NCBI GenBank assembly: GCA_023412695.1
Contig: JAEYNG010000086.1
Coordinates: 1-13,577, forward strand
Source: Planctomycetota bacterium
GTDB lineage: Bacteria; Planctomycetota; Phycisphaerae; Phycisphaerales; UBA1924
Direction of reading: 5' to 3'
Length of the DNA: 13,577 nucleotides
Shown: positions 1 to 6,496 of the stretch, one piece after another
Layout of the letters: each line of letters begins with the position of its first letter
Position numbering within the stretch: position 1 is the first letter of the stretch
Position numbers and translations under genes: made by a program
Notes under the pieces: generated by a model
Database searches by the model: none
Told to the model about the DNA's origin: nothing
The model's input: only the letters and a program-made list of their open reading frames with translations

Positions 1-423
1 AGCTGGGACCGTGCGGTCACACGCGAGCTTGATGAGGAACTTCGGCAACTGGAGGCCGTGTCGAAACGGGAGCTCAAGCACGCGATGCGGCTCGTGCGCG
101 ACCGCTGGTGGAAGAAGAACGACCCGATCCGGCGCGACCTCGACAGCGGGCTCGGGACGGGTGTGAAGGCCGGCTGGCTCGTGCCGGAGCTCGGGGCGAA
201 TGCGGTTGCGCTCGAACTGCCGGACCTTAATAATGTGTGCGGACGCGATCTGCGGGGGATGTTGCGCATGCAGATCACGCCGTCGCGAGGCATGATGCGC
301 AAGCTGTTCGGCGACCGAAGTCGCGAATCGCTTGACGGCGAGGCCGGGCTGCTCGAGGCCGTCGAGGCGGTGCGTGCGCAGATGCGTGAGAAGTGGGGCG
401 ACGGCTTCGATCGGCCAGATTGA
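1..423 (+). CDS. Hypothetical protein, 5'-truncated by window edge
   Basis: The reading frame is open from base 1 to a TGA at 421-423, so the window holds the last 140 residues of a longer gene. A GTG at 58 could act as a start, but the frame upstream of it is equally gene-like (SWDRAVTRELDEELRQLEA), so I treat the gene as truncated. The fragment is soluble, highly charged and rich in Arg, Glu and Leu. It has helical stretches at both ends (ELKHAMRLVRDRWWKK and LLEAVEAVRAQMREKWG) and a central part with PELGANAVALELPDL. There is no signal peptide, membrane segment or catalytic motif that I recognise. It converges on the PfpI-like gene, with a hairpin between them. I do not recognise the family. 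That it is a real gene rests on the open high-GC frame and its position just before a terminator-like structure. Confidence 0.65.
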   Translation, partial: SWDRAVTRELDEELRQLEAVSKRELKHAMRLVRDRWWKKNDPIRRDLDSGLGTGVKAGWLVPELGANAVALELPDLNNVCGRDLRGMLRMQITPSRGMMRKLFGDRSRESLDGEAGLLEAVEAVRAQMREKWGDGFDRPD

Positions 424-429
424 ACTGAA

Positions 430-460
430 AAATGCCGCGACCGACGCGGCCGCGGCACTT
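430..460 (-). terminator. Intrinsic terminator for the PfpI-like gene
   Basis: The arms TGCCGCG (433-439) and CGCGGCA (451-457) are perfect inverted repeats around an 11-base loop. Read on the minus strand, the stem extends to about 10 pairs with two A-U pairs and one G-U pair, and it runs straight into five T residues (complement of A428-A432). That is the classic GC stem plus U tract. It lies 24 bases past the stop of the minus-strand gene at 484. In the plus direction the outer stem has a mismatch and the following T run is poor, so it should terminate the minus-strand transcript better than the plus-strand one. Confidence 0.7.
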
Positions 461-483
461 CTCGAAAGCGGTTGTTTAACGAA

Positions 484-1092
484 TCAGGCGTGCTGGCCGG
501 AGTGGATGCCCTCGAGCACCTCCTCGGCGATCTTCTCGACGAACGCCGGGATGTCGTCGGGTTTGCGGCTGGTAACCAGCCCCTGATCGACAACGACTTC
601 GTTGTCCTGCCAGCTTGCGCCGGCGTTCTCGAGGTCGGTGCGGACGGAGTGGTACGACGTGAGTGTGCGGCCGTTGACGACGTGGGCATCGATGAGCACC
701 TGGGGCCCGTGGCAGATCGCCGCGACGGGCTTGCCCGCCTTGAAGAACGCCCGGACGAACTTGAGCGCTGCGCTGTCGGTGCGCAGCTTGTCGGGGTTCA
801 TCACGCCGCCGGGCAGGACGAGCGCGTCGTAGTCGTCGGGGTTGGCCTGGTCGACGTGCGCTGTGACGTCGACGCTCTGGCCCCAGTCGGTGTGGTCCCA
901 GCCGCGGATACGGCCCTTGTCCATGGTCTCGGCGGGGGCGATGACATCGACCTTTGCGCCCATCTCCAGGAGCGCGCGCATGGGCTCGAGCAGTTCGGAC
1001 TGCTCGAAGCCGTCGGTGGCGACGATGGCGATCGCCTTGCCGGAAAGATCGCGTGACTGGATCTCTTTGTTATGGACCGTGATGGTGTTCAT
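484..1092 (-). CDS. DJ-1/PfpI family protein (type 1 glutamine amidotransferase-like)
   Basis: The 202-residue product matches the PfpI/YhbO branch of the DJ-1 superfamily. Visible features are an N-terminal Rossmann-like strand with GFEQSELLEP (acidic residue of the active site, E30 or E33), LVLPGG at about 91-96, and the nucleophile elbow AICHGP with Cys127 and His128. Known members act as stress-linked proteases, protein or nucleotide deglycases, or glyoxalase-like enzymes; which of these applies cannot be told from sequence. The protein should be cytosolic. The start at 1092 is chosen because AGGAG (1099-1103) sits six bases upstream and because family members begin this close to the first strand. 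A frame-open extension to 1146 has no such site. The gene appears to be a single transcription unit ending at the hairpin at 430-460. Confidence 0.93.
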   Translation of the reverse strand: MNTITVHNKEIQSRDLSGKAIAIVATDGFEQSELLEPMRALLEMGAKVDVIAPAETMDKGRIRGWDHTDWGQSVDVTAHVDQANPDDYDALVLPGGVMNPDKLRTDSAALKFVRAFFKAGKPVAAICHGPQVLIDAHVVNGRTLTSYHSVRTDLENAGASWQDNEVVVDQGLVTSRKPDDIPAFVEKIAEEVLEGIHSGQHA

Positions 1093-1195
1093 GCTTCGCT
1101 CCTGTGCTGACGGTGAAGGTGATTTGGCATCCTTCCGCCGGGGCATGAAGGTGGCGTGAAACCACTCTGTATTCCGAAGTGATTTGGCGGCGGGG
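1093..1195 (-). promoter_or_regulatory. Intergenic region upstream of the PfpI-like gene
   Basis: This 103-base gap separates the stop of the unknown membrane gene from the PfpI-like start and should hold the promoter of the latter. I see no convincing -10/-35 pair. It holds a 10-base direct repeat, GTGATTTGGC, at 1119-1128 and 1179-1188, sixty bases apart; on the minus strand it reads GCCAAATCAC. The repeat could be an operator pair or chance. Confidence 0.3.
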
Positions 1196-1747
1196 CTATC
1201 GATCGACAGCCCAGAAGACCACCTCGCCGGTCGTGGCGTTCACCGCGATGCCTTGGTGGATGCGGCCGCTGTGCCGGTGGTAGGTCACAAAGCCGGGCGG
1301 CAACGGCGTTGCGTAATCCTCATCATGTGCGGTGCGGAGCGCATCGGCAAAGGCGATCCACTCGCTGTCGGGGGCGACCGGTGTCGGCGAGAACATCACC
1401 GATACAGAAGCTGCTTCAGCCGTTGTCACAATCATCCGTAGCTCGACACGCACATCCGGCATCGGCATCATCCCGCCAATGACGCCGGGGGCGTATACCC
1501 GTACGCCTTTCGCGCTCGCTGGGATGACCCCCGGCATATGTGTGGTGTGGTTCGGAAGAGCCTCTCGAACTGCTGGATAGCCGGCTGCACCGAGGATGCC
1601 ATGCGACCGGCGGTCACGATATACCGCGAAGCCGATCGCGATGGCGATCCAGCCGAGAAGAAACATAACCGCAACCAGTATGAGGCGAAGTGTGCTTACA
1701 CGAGGCCGCATGACGAGTTGAGGTTGCTCATCGGTGCTCGCGGTCAA
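1196..1747 (-). CDS. Hypothetical single-pass membrane protein
   Basis: The 183-residue product has a short polar N-terminus, one strong membrane segment at about residues 19-43 (LRLILVAVMFLLGWIAIAIGF) and then YRDRR, a positive stop. About 140 residues follow, with beta-like stretches (VRVELRMIVTT, SVSVMFSP) and a C-terminal GRIHQGIAVNATTGEVVFWAVDR. I recognise no family. The TTG start at 1747 is preferred because AGAGGAG lies five bases before it and because it overlaps the stop of the preceding gene as TTGA, a usual coupling arrangement. The internal ATG at 1711 has no ribosome site. Topology could be N-in with the C-terminal domain outside; the positive charges after the helix argue the other way, so orientation is open. 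Base composition is lower in GC than in the flanking conserved genes. Confidence 0.72.
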   Translation of the reverse strand: MTASTDEQPQLVMRPRVSTLRLILVAVMFLLGWIAIAIGFAVYRDRRSHGILGAAGYPAVREALPNHTTHMPGVIPASAKGVRVYAPGVIGGMMPMPDVRVELRMIVTTAEAASVSVMFSPTPVAPDSEWIAFADALRTAHDEDYATPLPPGFVTYHRHSGRIHQGIAVNATTGEVVFWAVDR

Positions 1748-2082
1748 TGGTGCTCCTCTAGGAGGATTGCAGCAGTTCCTTGTGCATTGTGCCACACACT
1801 TGCGGCATAGCAACGGCAGTCAGGAAACGCCTCGAGTGAGTGCCGCTCCGCGTCTGCCGGGGCGAGTCGGGGTTGAATCTCATCCTTCCATGCCGCGAAG
1901 CGAGCAGACCCCTCGATCCACACGAGCGGTGCGTTGATCGTCGCAATCACAAACGGTGTGTCGGTCGTCCGAAGGGACTCTCTGATTCTGTCCGCGCCAA
2001 TCGAGCCCGTACGTACCGCCTCCAAGTCAGAAGTGTCACGCCAGAGGTGTTCCAGCGGCATGGATGTGACAAGTCGCTCCAT
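1744..2082 (-). CDS. Hypothetical small soluble protein
   Basis: The product is 112 residues if it starts at the ATG at 2082. A TTG at 2103 and an ATG at 2061 are the alternatives, and none has a clear ribosome site. The sequence begins MERLVTSMPLEHLWRDTSDL and has a hydrophobic core (PFVIATINAPLVWIEG), a Trp-containing helix (ARFAAWKDEIQPRL) and a tail with two Cys residues and EEHH at the end. No signal peptide or membrane helix is visible. I recognise no family. It is the first gene of a coupled pair: its TGA overlaps the TTG of the membrane protein that follows, so the two probably act together, perhaps as a soluble protein with a membrane anchor partner. Sampled GC is near 60%, below that of purT and the AAA+ gene. 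Confidence 0.6.
   Translation of the reverse strand: MERLVTSMPLEHLWRDTSDLEAVRTGSIGADRIRESLRTTDTPFVIATINAPLVWIEGSARFAAWKDEIQPRLAPADAERHSLEAFPDCRCYAASVWHNAQGTAAILLEEHH
1753..1759 (-). promoter_or_regulatory. Shine-Dalgarno site that fixes a TTG start
   Basis: AGAGGAG on the minus strand, five bases ahead of the TTG at 1747-1745. It lies inside the last codons of the upstream gene, so re-initiation after that gene's TGA (1746-1744) is the expected mode of translation. Confidence 0.7.
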
Positions 2083-2129
2083 TGGCGGAGAAAAGCATAA
2101 CAACGCGCCCCCCGTGTATCCTCCCCGCC
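2083..2129. promoter_or_regulatory. Divergent promoter region, unknown pair / purT
   Basis: Only 47 bases separate the divergent starts at 2082 (-) and 2130 (+), so promoters for both directions must lie here or run into the coding regions. I find no clear hexamer pair and no ribosome site for purT (the bases before its ATG read CCTCCCCGCC), which fits a leaderless or non-Shine-Dalgarno start. PurR-type or PurT riboswitch structure is not apparent. Confidence 0.35.
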
Positions 2130-3350
2130 ATGAAGCTCCCCACCCTCATGCTCCTCGGCGCGGGCGAACTCGGCAAGGAGGTCGCAATCTCCGCCAAGCG
2201 GCTTGGCTGCCGCGTCATCGCGGTTGACTCCTACCCCGGTGCGCCGGCGATGCAGGTCTCGGACGCGTTCGAGGTCGCAAATATGCTGGACGGTGATGCG
2301 CTCGAGCGGGTCATCCGGAAGCACCAGCCGGACCACGTCGTGCCGGAGGTTGAGGCGATACGCACGGAGCGACTGCTGAAGCTCGAGAAGGCCGGTTTCG
2401 ACATCATCCCCTCGGCTCGTGCGGCGAACCTTACCATGAACCGCGACGCGATCCGGGATCTCGCGGCGACGAAGCTCAAGCTGCCGACCGCCAGGTTTGC
2501 CTATGCGGAGTCTGCCGATGAGCTCGAGCGTGTTGTGCTGAGCGGCACGCGCGGCCAGGCTGTCGGGCTGCCGTGCGTCATCAAACCGGTGATGTCCTCC
2601 AGCGGCAAGGGCCAATCCGTCGCCCGCACTCGCGCGGACCTTCGTGCATCATGGGAGTACGCCGTCGCCAACATGCGCGGCGATCGTCCCCGCGTCATCG
2701 CCGAGGAGTTCATCGACTTTGACTACGAGATCACCCTGCTCACCGTCCGCCAGCGGCCGGTGGTGTGCGGCAAACGGCTCTCGGACAAGACCCGCACGCT
2801 GTTTGTCCGGCCGATCGGCCATCGACAGGAGCGTGGCGACTACCAGGAATCGTGGATGCCCTGCCGCATGCGACCGGCGGCTCTGGCAAAGGCCAAGAGG
2901 ATGGCGGCGGCGGTCGTCGGCGAGATTGCCGGGCGCGACGGTGCGGGCATCTTCGGCGTCGAGTTCTTCGTCGCGGGGGACCGGGTGATATTCAGCGAGC
3001 TCTCGCCGCGGCCGCACGACACGGGGATGGTCACGCTTATCTCGCAGGACATGTCGGAGTTTGATCTTCACGTCCGCGCGATCCTTGGACTGCCAATCCC
3101 GGCCATTCGGTATGCGCCCGGCGGCGCGGCGAGTGCGGTCATCCTCGCGGAACGTGAGTCGCGGAAGGAGCCGCGGTACGTCGGGCTGGACCGGGCGCTT
3201 GCCGGGAAGAGCGTGCAAGTGCGCATCTTCGGCAAGCCCAGCACTCGGAAGTATCGCCGGATGGGCGTTGCGCTCGCGGTCGGTGCGTCGGCTGCTGCGG
3301 CGAGGCGAGCAGCGATGGCCGCCGCGAAGGCCATGAAGGTGGTGGTCTGA
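2130..3350 (+). CDS. purT: Formate-dependent phosphoribosylglycinamide formyltransferase (PurT)
   Basis: PurT makes formyl-GAR from GAR, formate and ATP, the folate-independent version of the third step of purine synthesis. The 406-residue product is close in length to E. coli PurT (392) and can be followed along it. Matching parts are LLGAGELGKEVAI (8-20), NMLDGDALERV (51-61), VPEVEAI (71-77), LTMNRDAIRDLAA (101-113), the ATP-grasp loop IKPVMSSSGKGQ (151-162), the substrate loop PIGHRQERGDYQESW (228-242), and the metal-binding acids E278 (FGVEFF) and E290 in FSELSPRPHDTGM. All expected catalytic regions are present. The C-terminus has an Ala-rich tail ending AMKVVV. Start chosen at 2130 because the family begins just before the first beta strand; frame-open codons upstream to 2082 overlap the divergent gene. 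It is probably transcribed alone or with the MFS gene 50 bases downstream. Confidence 0.97.
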   Translation: MKLPTLMLLGAGELGKEVAISAKRLGCRVIAVDSYPGAPAMQVSDAFEVANMLDGDALERVIRKHQPDHVVPEVEAIRTERLLKLEKAGFDIIPSARAANLTMNRDAIRDLAATKLKLPTARFAYAESADELERVVLSGTRGQAVGLPCVIKPVMSSSGKGQSVARTRADLRASWEYAVANMRGDRPRVIAEEFIDFDYEITLLTVRQRPVVCGKRLSDKTRTLFVRPIGHRQERGDYQESWMPCRMRPAALAKAKRMAAAVVGEIAGRDGAGIFGVEFFVAGDRVIFSELSPRPHDTGMVTLISQDMSEFDLHVRAILGLPIPAIRYAPGGAASAVILAERESRKEPRYVGLDRALAGKSVQVRIFGKPSTRKYRRMGVALAVGASAAAARRAAMAAAKAMKVVV

Positions 3351-3400
3351 CATCGGTGTTCGTGGGAATCGCGGCTGTTGTCGCTCTACCCTCGACAGCC

Positions 3401-4735
3401 ATGCCGCGACGGACGCCGAGCCTGATCTTCATCTTCGCCACGCTTTTGCTGGACGTGCTGGGGATCGGGCTGCTGATCCCGGTGATGCCGCGGTTGATCG
3501 CGACGGTGGGGGGGCTGCCGGAGTCGGGCGCGGAGCATGACGCGTCGATCCAGGTGACGCTGCTGGTGGTGACGTACGCGGCGATGCAGTTCGTGTTTGC
3601 GCCGGTGCTGGGATCACTGTCCGATCGTTTCGGGCGGCGGCCGGTGCTGCTCTTTGCGCTGCTCGGCTCGGCGCTCGACTATTTCGCGGCGTCGCAGGCG
3701 CCAGCTGTGACCGGCGCGTTCGGGGCGACGACGGGGATGGTGTTCCTGTTCGTCACGCGCGTTGTCAACGGATTGTCCGGCGCGACGGTGCCGGTGTGCG
3801 CGGCGTACATCGCCGACGTGACGCCGCCGGAGAGACGTGCCGCGGGGTTCGGGTTGATTGGGGCGGCGTTCGGGCTGGGGTTTGTCTTTGGTCCGCTGCT
3901 GGGCGGGGTGCTGGGCGACCACACGATCGAGCTGCCGCTCATCGGTCACGGCGATGTGCGGTACCCGTACATTGCGGCGGGGGCGTTGACGCTGGTGAAC
4001 TTCTTCTATGGGCTTGTGGTGCTGCCGGAGTCGCTGCCTCGGGAGCATCGGCGTGCGTTCTCGTGGAAAAAGGCGAACCCGGTCGGCGCGTTGCACTGGC
4101 TGGCGGGGCACCGCGTGGTGAGGATGATCGCGCTGACACTGTTCATCTCGAACATCGCGCAGTTCGGGCTGCACACGGTCTGGGTGCTGTCGATGCAGAA
4201 CCGCTTCGGGTGGACGCCGCTGTACAGCGGGCTGTCGCTGTTTGTCGTGGGGATTTCGGCGGCGATCGTGCAGGGTGGGTTGGCGCGGAAGATCATCCCG
4301 GCGATCGGCGAGCGCATCTGCCTGGTCGGCGGGATCGTGCTCGGCGTGTTCGCGTTTATGGGGTATGGGCTGGCGACGCACGGGTGGATGGTGTACGCGA
4401 TCATCGCAGTGGCGTCGATCGGCGGCCTTGCCGCGCCCGCGGCGCAGGGCATGACGTCGAAGGCGGTGCCGGTGGATGAGCAGGGGCTGCTGCAGGGTGC
4501 GCTCGCGAGCCTCAACAATCTTGCGTACATCGTCGGGCCGATCATCGCCGGGACGGTGTTCAACCGGTTCACGGTCAAGGACGGGCCGACACCGTATCCG
4601 GGCGCGGGTGCGCCGTTTCTTGTCGGCGCGGCGTTGATCGCGGTTTCGCTGATCCCGGTGTTGCTGGTGTGGAAGCGGATGCCGTCGGGGGTGGAGGAGC
4701 GGCCGGTGGAGAATGGCGGGGAGGGACCGGCTTAG
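3401..4735 (+). CDS. MFS transporter, TetA/DHA1-like drug:H+ antiporter
   Basis: The 444-residue product has about 12 hydrophobic segments and the marks of the TCR/Tet branch of the major facilitator superfamily. These are TM1 with LLLDVLGIGLLIPVMP and its acidic D18, motif A GSLSDRFGRRPVLL at 71-84, RVVNGLSGA at about 120-128, and the antiporter motif GFVFGPLLGG at about 160-169. In the second half is QGLLQGALASLNNLAYIVGP, the stretch typical of TetA relatives. It should sit in the inner membrane and export a small molecule in exchange for protons; the substrate cannot be predicted, and tetracycline resistance should not be assumed. The start at 3401 places MPRR just before TM1; a GTG at 3356 would add 15 residues. 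No ribosome site is visible for either. Its TAG overlaps the TAA of the convergent gene by four bases. A 13-base inverted repeat begins 12 bases after the stop. Confidence 0.92.
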   Translation: MPRRTPSLIFIFATLLLDVLGIGLLIPVMPRLIATVGGLPESGAEHDASIQVTLLVVTYAAMQFVFAPVLGSLSDRFGRRPVLLFALLGSALDYFAASQAPAVTGAFGATTGMVFLFVTRVVNGLSGATVPVCAAYIADVTPPERRAAGFGLIGAAFGLGFVFGPLLGGVLGDHTIELPLIGHGDVRYPYIAAGALTLVNFFYGLVVLPESLPREHRRAFSWKKANPVGALHWLAGHRVVRMIALTLFISNIAQFGLHTVWVLSMQNRFGWTPLYSGLSLFVVGISAAIVQGGLARKIIPAIGERICLVGGIVLGVFAFMGYGLATHGWMVYAIIAVASIGGLAAPAAQGMTSKAVPVDEQGLLQGALASLNNLAYIVGPIIAGTVFNRFTVKDGPTPYPGAGAPFLVGAALIAVSLIPVLLVWKRMPSGVEERPVENGGEGPA

Positions 4736-5280
4736 CGTGGTGAGCACGGATGTGCTGCACCGGCATCGCCGTTCGTTGCGATCGTGTGCAGCACATCCCA
4801 CGTTCGATTGAACCAGCTGGCCAGTTCGTGCCATCCGTCTGGACCGTTTTCCCACCAACCAAATCGGCCAAAGTTCATGATCCCGTTCCAGTGAACCTCG
4901 TAACTGCAACCATCCAAACCGGCCATGTTCTCAATCACAGCGGCAGTGACGCGGATAGAGGCCAGCTCACGCAGCAGTCGATCAAAGACGTTTCGCGCGA
5001 TCTCTGTGGTCGTTGATTGAACGGTCGGTTCGATCACTCGCGGCCACCGCAACCGCTCGACGGGCGCTGCGAGCTTTGCCATGTCCCTTTCCCGATCCCA
5101 ACGCAGATAGAGCAATCGCATCGCCTCCGCTCGCCCGTCGGCGATGATGGAAAGGGAGGCGCAGTCTGCGAACGAGGGGAGTCGGATGAGCATCAAACCT
5201 GGATGGCTCTGCTTTGCACGAAGGAGCGCTCTTGCAGCGATCTCGAGTTCATATGCCTCCTGCCATTGCTCCTTGTCCAT
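4732..5280 (-). CDS. Hypothetical Trp-rich protein
   Basis: The product is 182 residues from the ATG at 5280, where a weak GAGAG lies seven bases upstream. A TTG at 5313 would overlap the end of the preceding gene. It starts with an acidic helix (MDKEQWQEAYELEIAARALL), then a hydrophobic part with a Cys, and a basic helix LLYLRWDRERDMAKLAAP. The second half is rich in aromatic residues: YEVHWNGIMNFGRFGWWENGPDGWHELASW (about 128-156; key residues W131, W142, W143, G146, P147, W150). I recognise no domain. It is predicted to be soluble. It is the last gene of the minus-strand run that starts with the SpoIIE phosphatase, 25 bases after the zinc-ribbon membrane gene. Its TAA overlaps the TAG of the MFS gene as TTAG. 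Sampled lines inside it are 48-68% GC, lower overall than its neighbours, so it may be a recent or fast-changing addition. Confidence 0.7.
   Translation of the reverse strand: MDKEQWQEAYELEIAARALLRAKQSHPGLMLIRLPSFADCASLSIIADGRAEAMRLLYLRWDRERDMAKLAAPVERLRWPRVIEPTVQSTTTEIARNVFDRLLRELASIRVTAAVIENMAGLDGCSYEVHWNGIMNFGRFGWWENGPDGWHELASWFNRTWDVLHTIATNGDAGAAHPCSPR
4748..4798. repeat. 13-bp perfect inverted repeat, possible terminator for the MFS gene
   Basis: GGATGTGCTGCAC (4748-4760) and its exact reverse complement GTGCAGCACATCC (4786-4798) flank a 25-base loop. It starts 12 bases after the stop of the MFS gene and lies wholly inside the last codons of the convergent gene. No T run follows on either strand, so it is not a standard intrinsic terminator. 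It may still form a stable RNA 3' end or hairpin in both transcripts. Confidence 0.55.
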
Positions 5281-5305
5281 AGTCCGTCTCTCGAACAGGG
5301 AGTGT

Positions 5306-6478
5306 TCACCCAACTCTTGCCCCGCACTCCGGGCACTGGTCGCCCTTGATCATCGACAGGTCGTAGCCGCACGTCGTGCATGCAGGCGTTTCGACGCGGG
5401 TGTGGATGATCAGCCTGCAGCCCGAGCACACGCCCTCGCCGATCGGCAGCGTTTGCTCTTTGGTGCAGCGCGGGCACTTGAGCGTGATGGCGGTCAACGA
5501 GCCGCCGGGCGCGCCATCCGCGGTGCCGGAGATCACGGCCGCGCGGCGTGCGGCGCGACGGTTCAGCAGCGACAGCACCATGACCGCGAGCGTGCCGCTG
5601 ACCGCGACGATCGATGCGCCGGCGGTGAACCGTTTGAAGCCGAACGGGTCCTGGTAGTCCCACTCCTGCACGTGCACGTCGAGGTTGATGAACAGGACGA
5701 CCGCGCCCGCGGCGGCGATCGTGCCGTACACGACCAGTCTTTGCCCGTTGCTGACGCGGGTTCGAAGGATCACATTGGCGAAGGCCACCAGCGCCGCGAC
5801 GGTCAGAACGCTCATGAGGTAGCGGGAATCGCTGCTCGGAGCGATCCAGATTCCGATCTGCGACATTACCAGCGCGACAGCGGCGAGTACGACGCCGGCC
5901 CATCGCCAGTGCCGCGAATCGGTGCCGCGGCCGACGAGCGCCAGCGTCGCGATCGCGCCGCACCAGCTGACGCTTGCGCCGGTCTCGCCGAATCGCCAGA
6001 GGTAGTCGGAAAAATCCGGCCGCCAGATCTCGGTCAGGAATAACACGCTCGCCGCGCCGGCGCACGCGAGGCCCACGAGTCCGGCGACGCGTCCTCCCTC
6101 GGTCGCTCGCAAACAGAGCAGGCCGACAACAGCGGGGGCCATGAAGATGAGCAGCACCAGCGACATCCCGAAGCGTTCTTCGAGCCGCCAGCCGCCCCAG
6201 CCGGCCCAGATCAGGCCTGTCGAGAGGAGAAACGCCGCGACGCAGGCGAACATGCCCGCGAGGCCCGCGGCACGGAACCTCTCGCGATCGACCAGCATCG
6301 AGAGGGGGATCATCAGCCCGACCGCGACCGCCGAGACGAAGCCCATCACCGTCACACGCCACATGATGTCGCGGTCACTCACAAGCACGGTGAGCACGCC
6401 GCTGGCCGCCGATGCCGCGAGGCACCACAGCAGCACGTGCAGCAGCCGCTTCCGGATCGTCACCGCGTTGTCAGGCAT
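5306..6478 (-). CDS. Ten-TM membrane protein with two C-terminal zinc ribbons
   Basis: The 390-residue product has about ten hydrophobic helices between residues 11 and 305 (roughly 11-33, 41-62, 69-92, 104-124, 130-149, 168-184, 192-213, 220-238, 248-266, 286-305). A basic stop, NRRAARRAA, follows. A soluble tail then carries two treble-clef or ribbon-like zinc sites: C335/C338 with C351/C354, and C367/C370 with C382/C385. The second reads CTTCGYDL...CPECG, a pattern that recurs in many planctomycete membrane proteins. The Arg-rich stop suggests that the zinc tail is cytoplasmic. The function is unknown; no transporter family signature is visible. The start at 6478 is the first Met, with AAGGG about eight bases upstream, and follows the SUI1 gene by 18 bases, so the two are likely co-transcribed. 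Confidence 0.85.
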   Translation of the reverse strand: MPDNAVTIRKRLLHVLLWCLAASAASGVLTVLVSDRDIMWRVTVMGFVSAVAVGLMIPLSMLVDRERFRAAGLAGMFACVAAFLLSTGLIWAGWGGWRLEERFGMSLVLLIFMAPAVVGLLCLRATEGGRVAGLVGLACAGAASVLFLTEIWRPDFSDYLWRFGETGASVSWCGAIATLALVGRGTDSRHWRWAGVVLAAVALVMSQIGIWIAPSSDSRYLMSVLTVAALVAFANVILRTRVSNGQRLVVYGTIAAAGAVVLFINLDVHVQEWDYQDPFGFKRFTAGASIVAVSGTLAVMVLSLLNRRAARRAAVISGTADGAPGGSLTAITLKCPRCTKEQTLPIGEGVCSGCRLIIHTRVETPACTTCGYDLSMIKGDQCPECGARVG

Positions 6479-6496
6479 GGGCGCGCCCTTACGAAG

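Noticed and set aside
1196..2082. Toxin-antitoxin or effector-immunity pair
   Set aside because: The coupled small-gene layout is suggestive, but no toxin fold, nuclease residues or DNA-binding motif can be seen, so the claim is not supported.
3401..4735. Calling the MFS gene a tetracycline resistance gene
   Set aside because: TetA-like motifs are shared by many DHA1 exporters of unknown substrate, and no tetR-like regulator is adjacent.
3614..4909. 431-codon open frame on the minus strand opposite the MFS gene
   Set aside because: It is Arg/His/Pro-rich without hydrophobic or domain pattern, typical of the antisense frame of a GC-rich gene. The MFS protein on the other strand has clear family motifs.
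5193..6362. 389-codon open frame on the minus strand in another frame of the ten-TM gene
   Set aside because: Arg-rich composition without structure. The chosen frame gives ten membrane helices and eight correctly spaced Cys residues.
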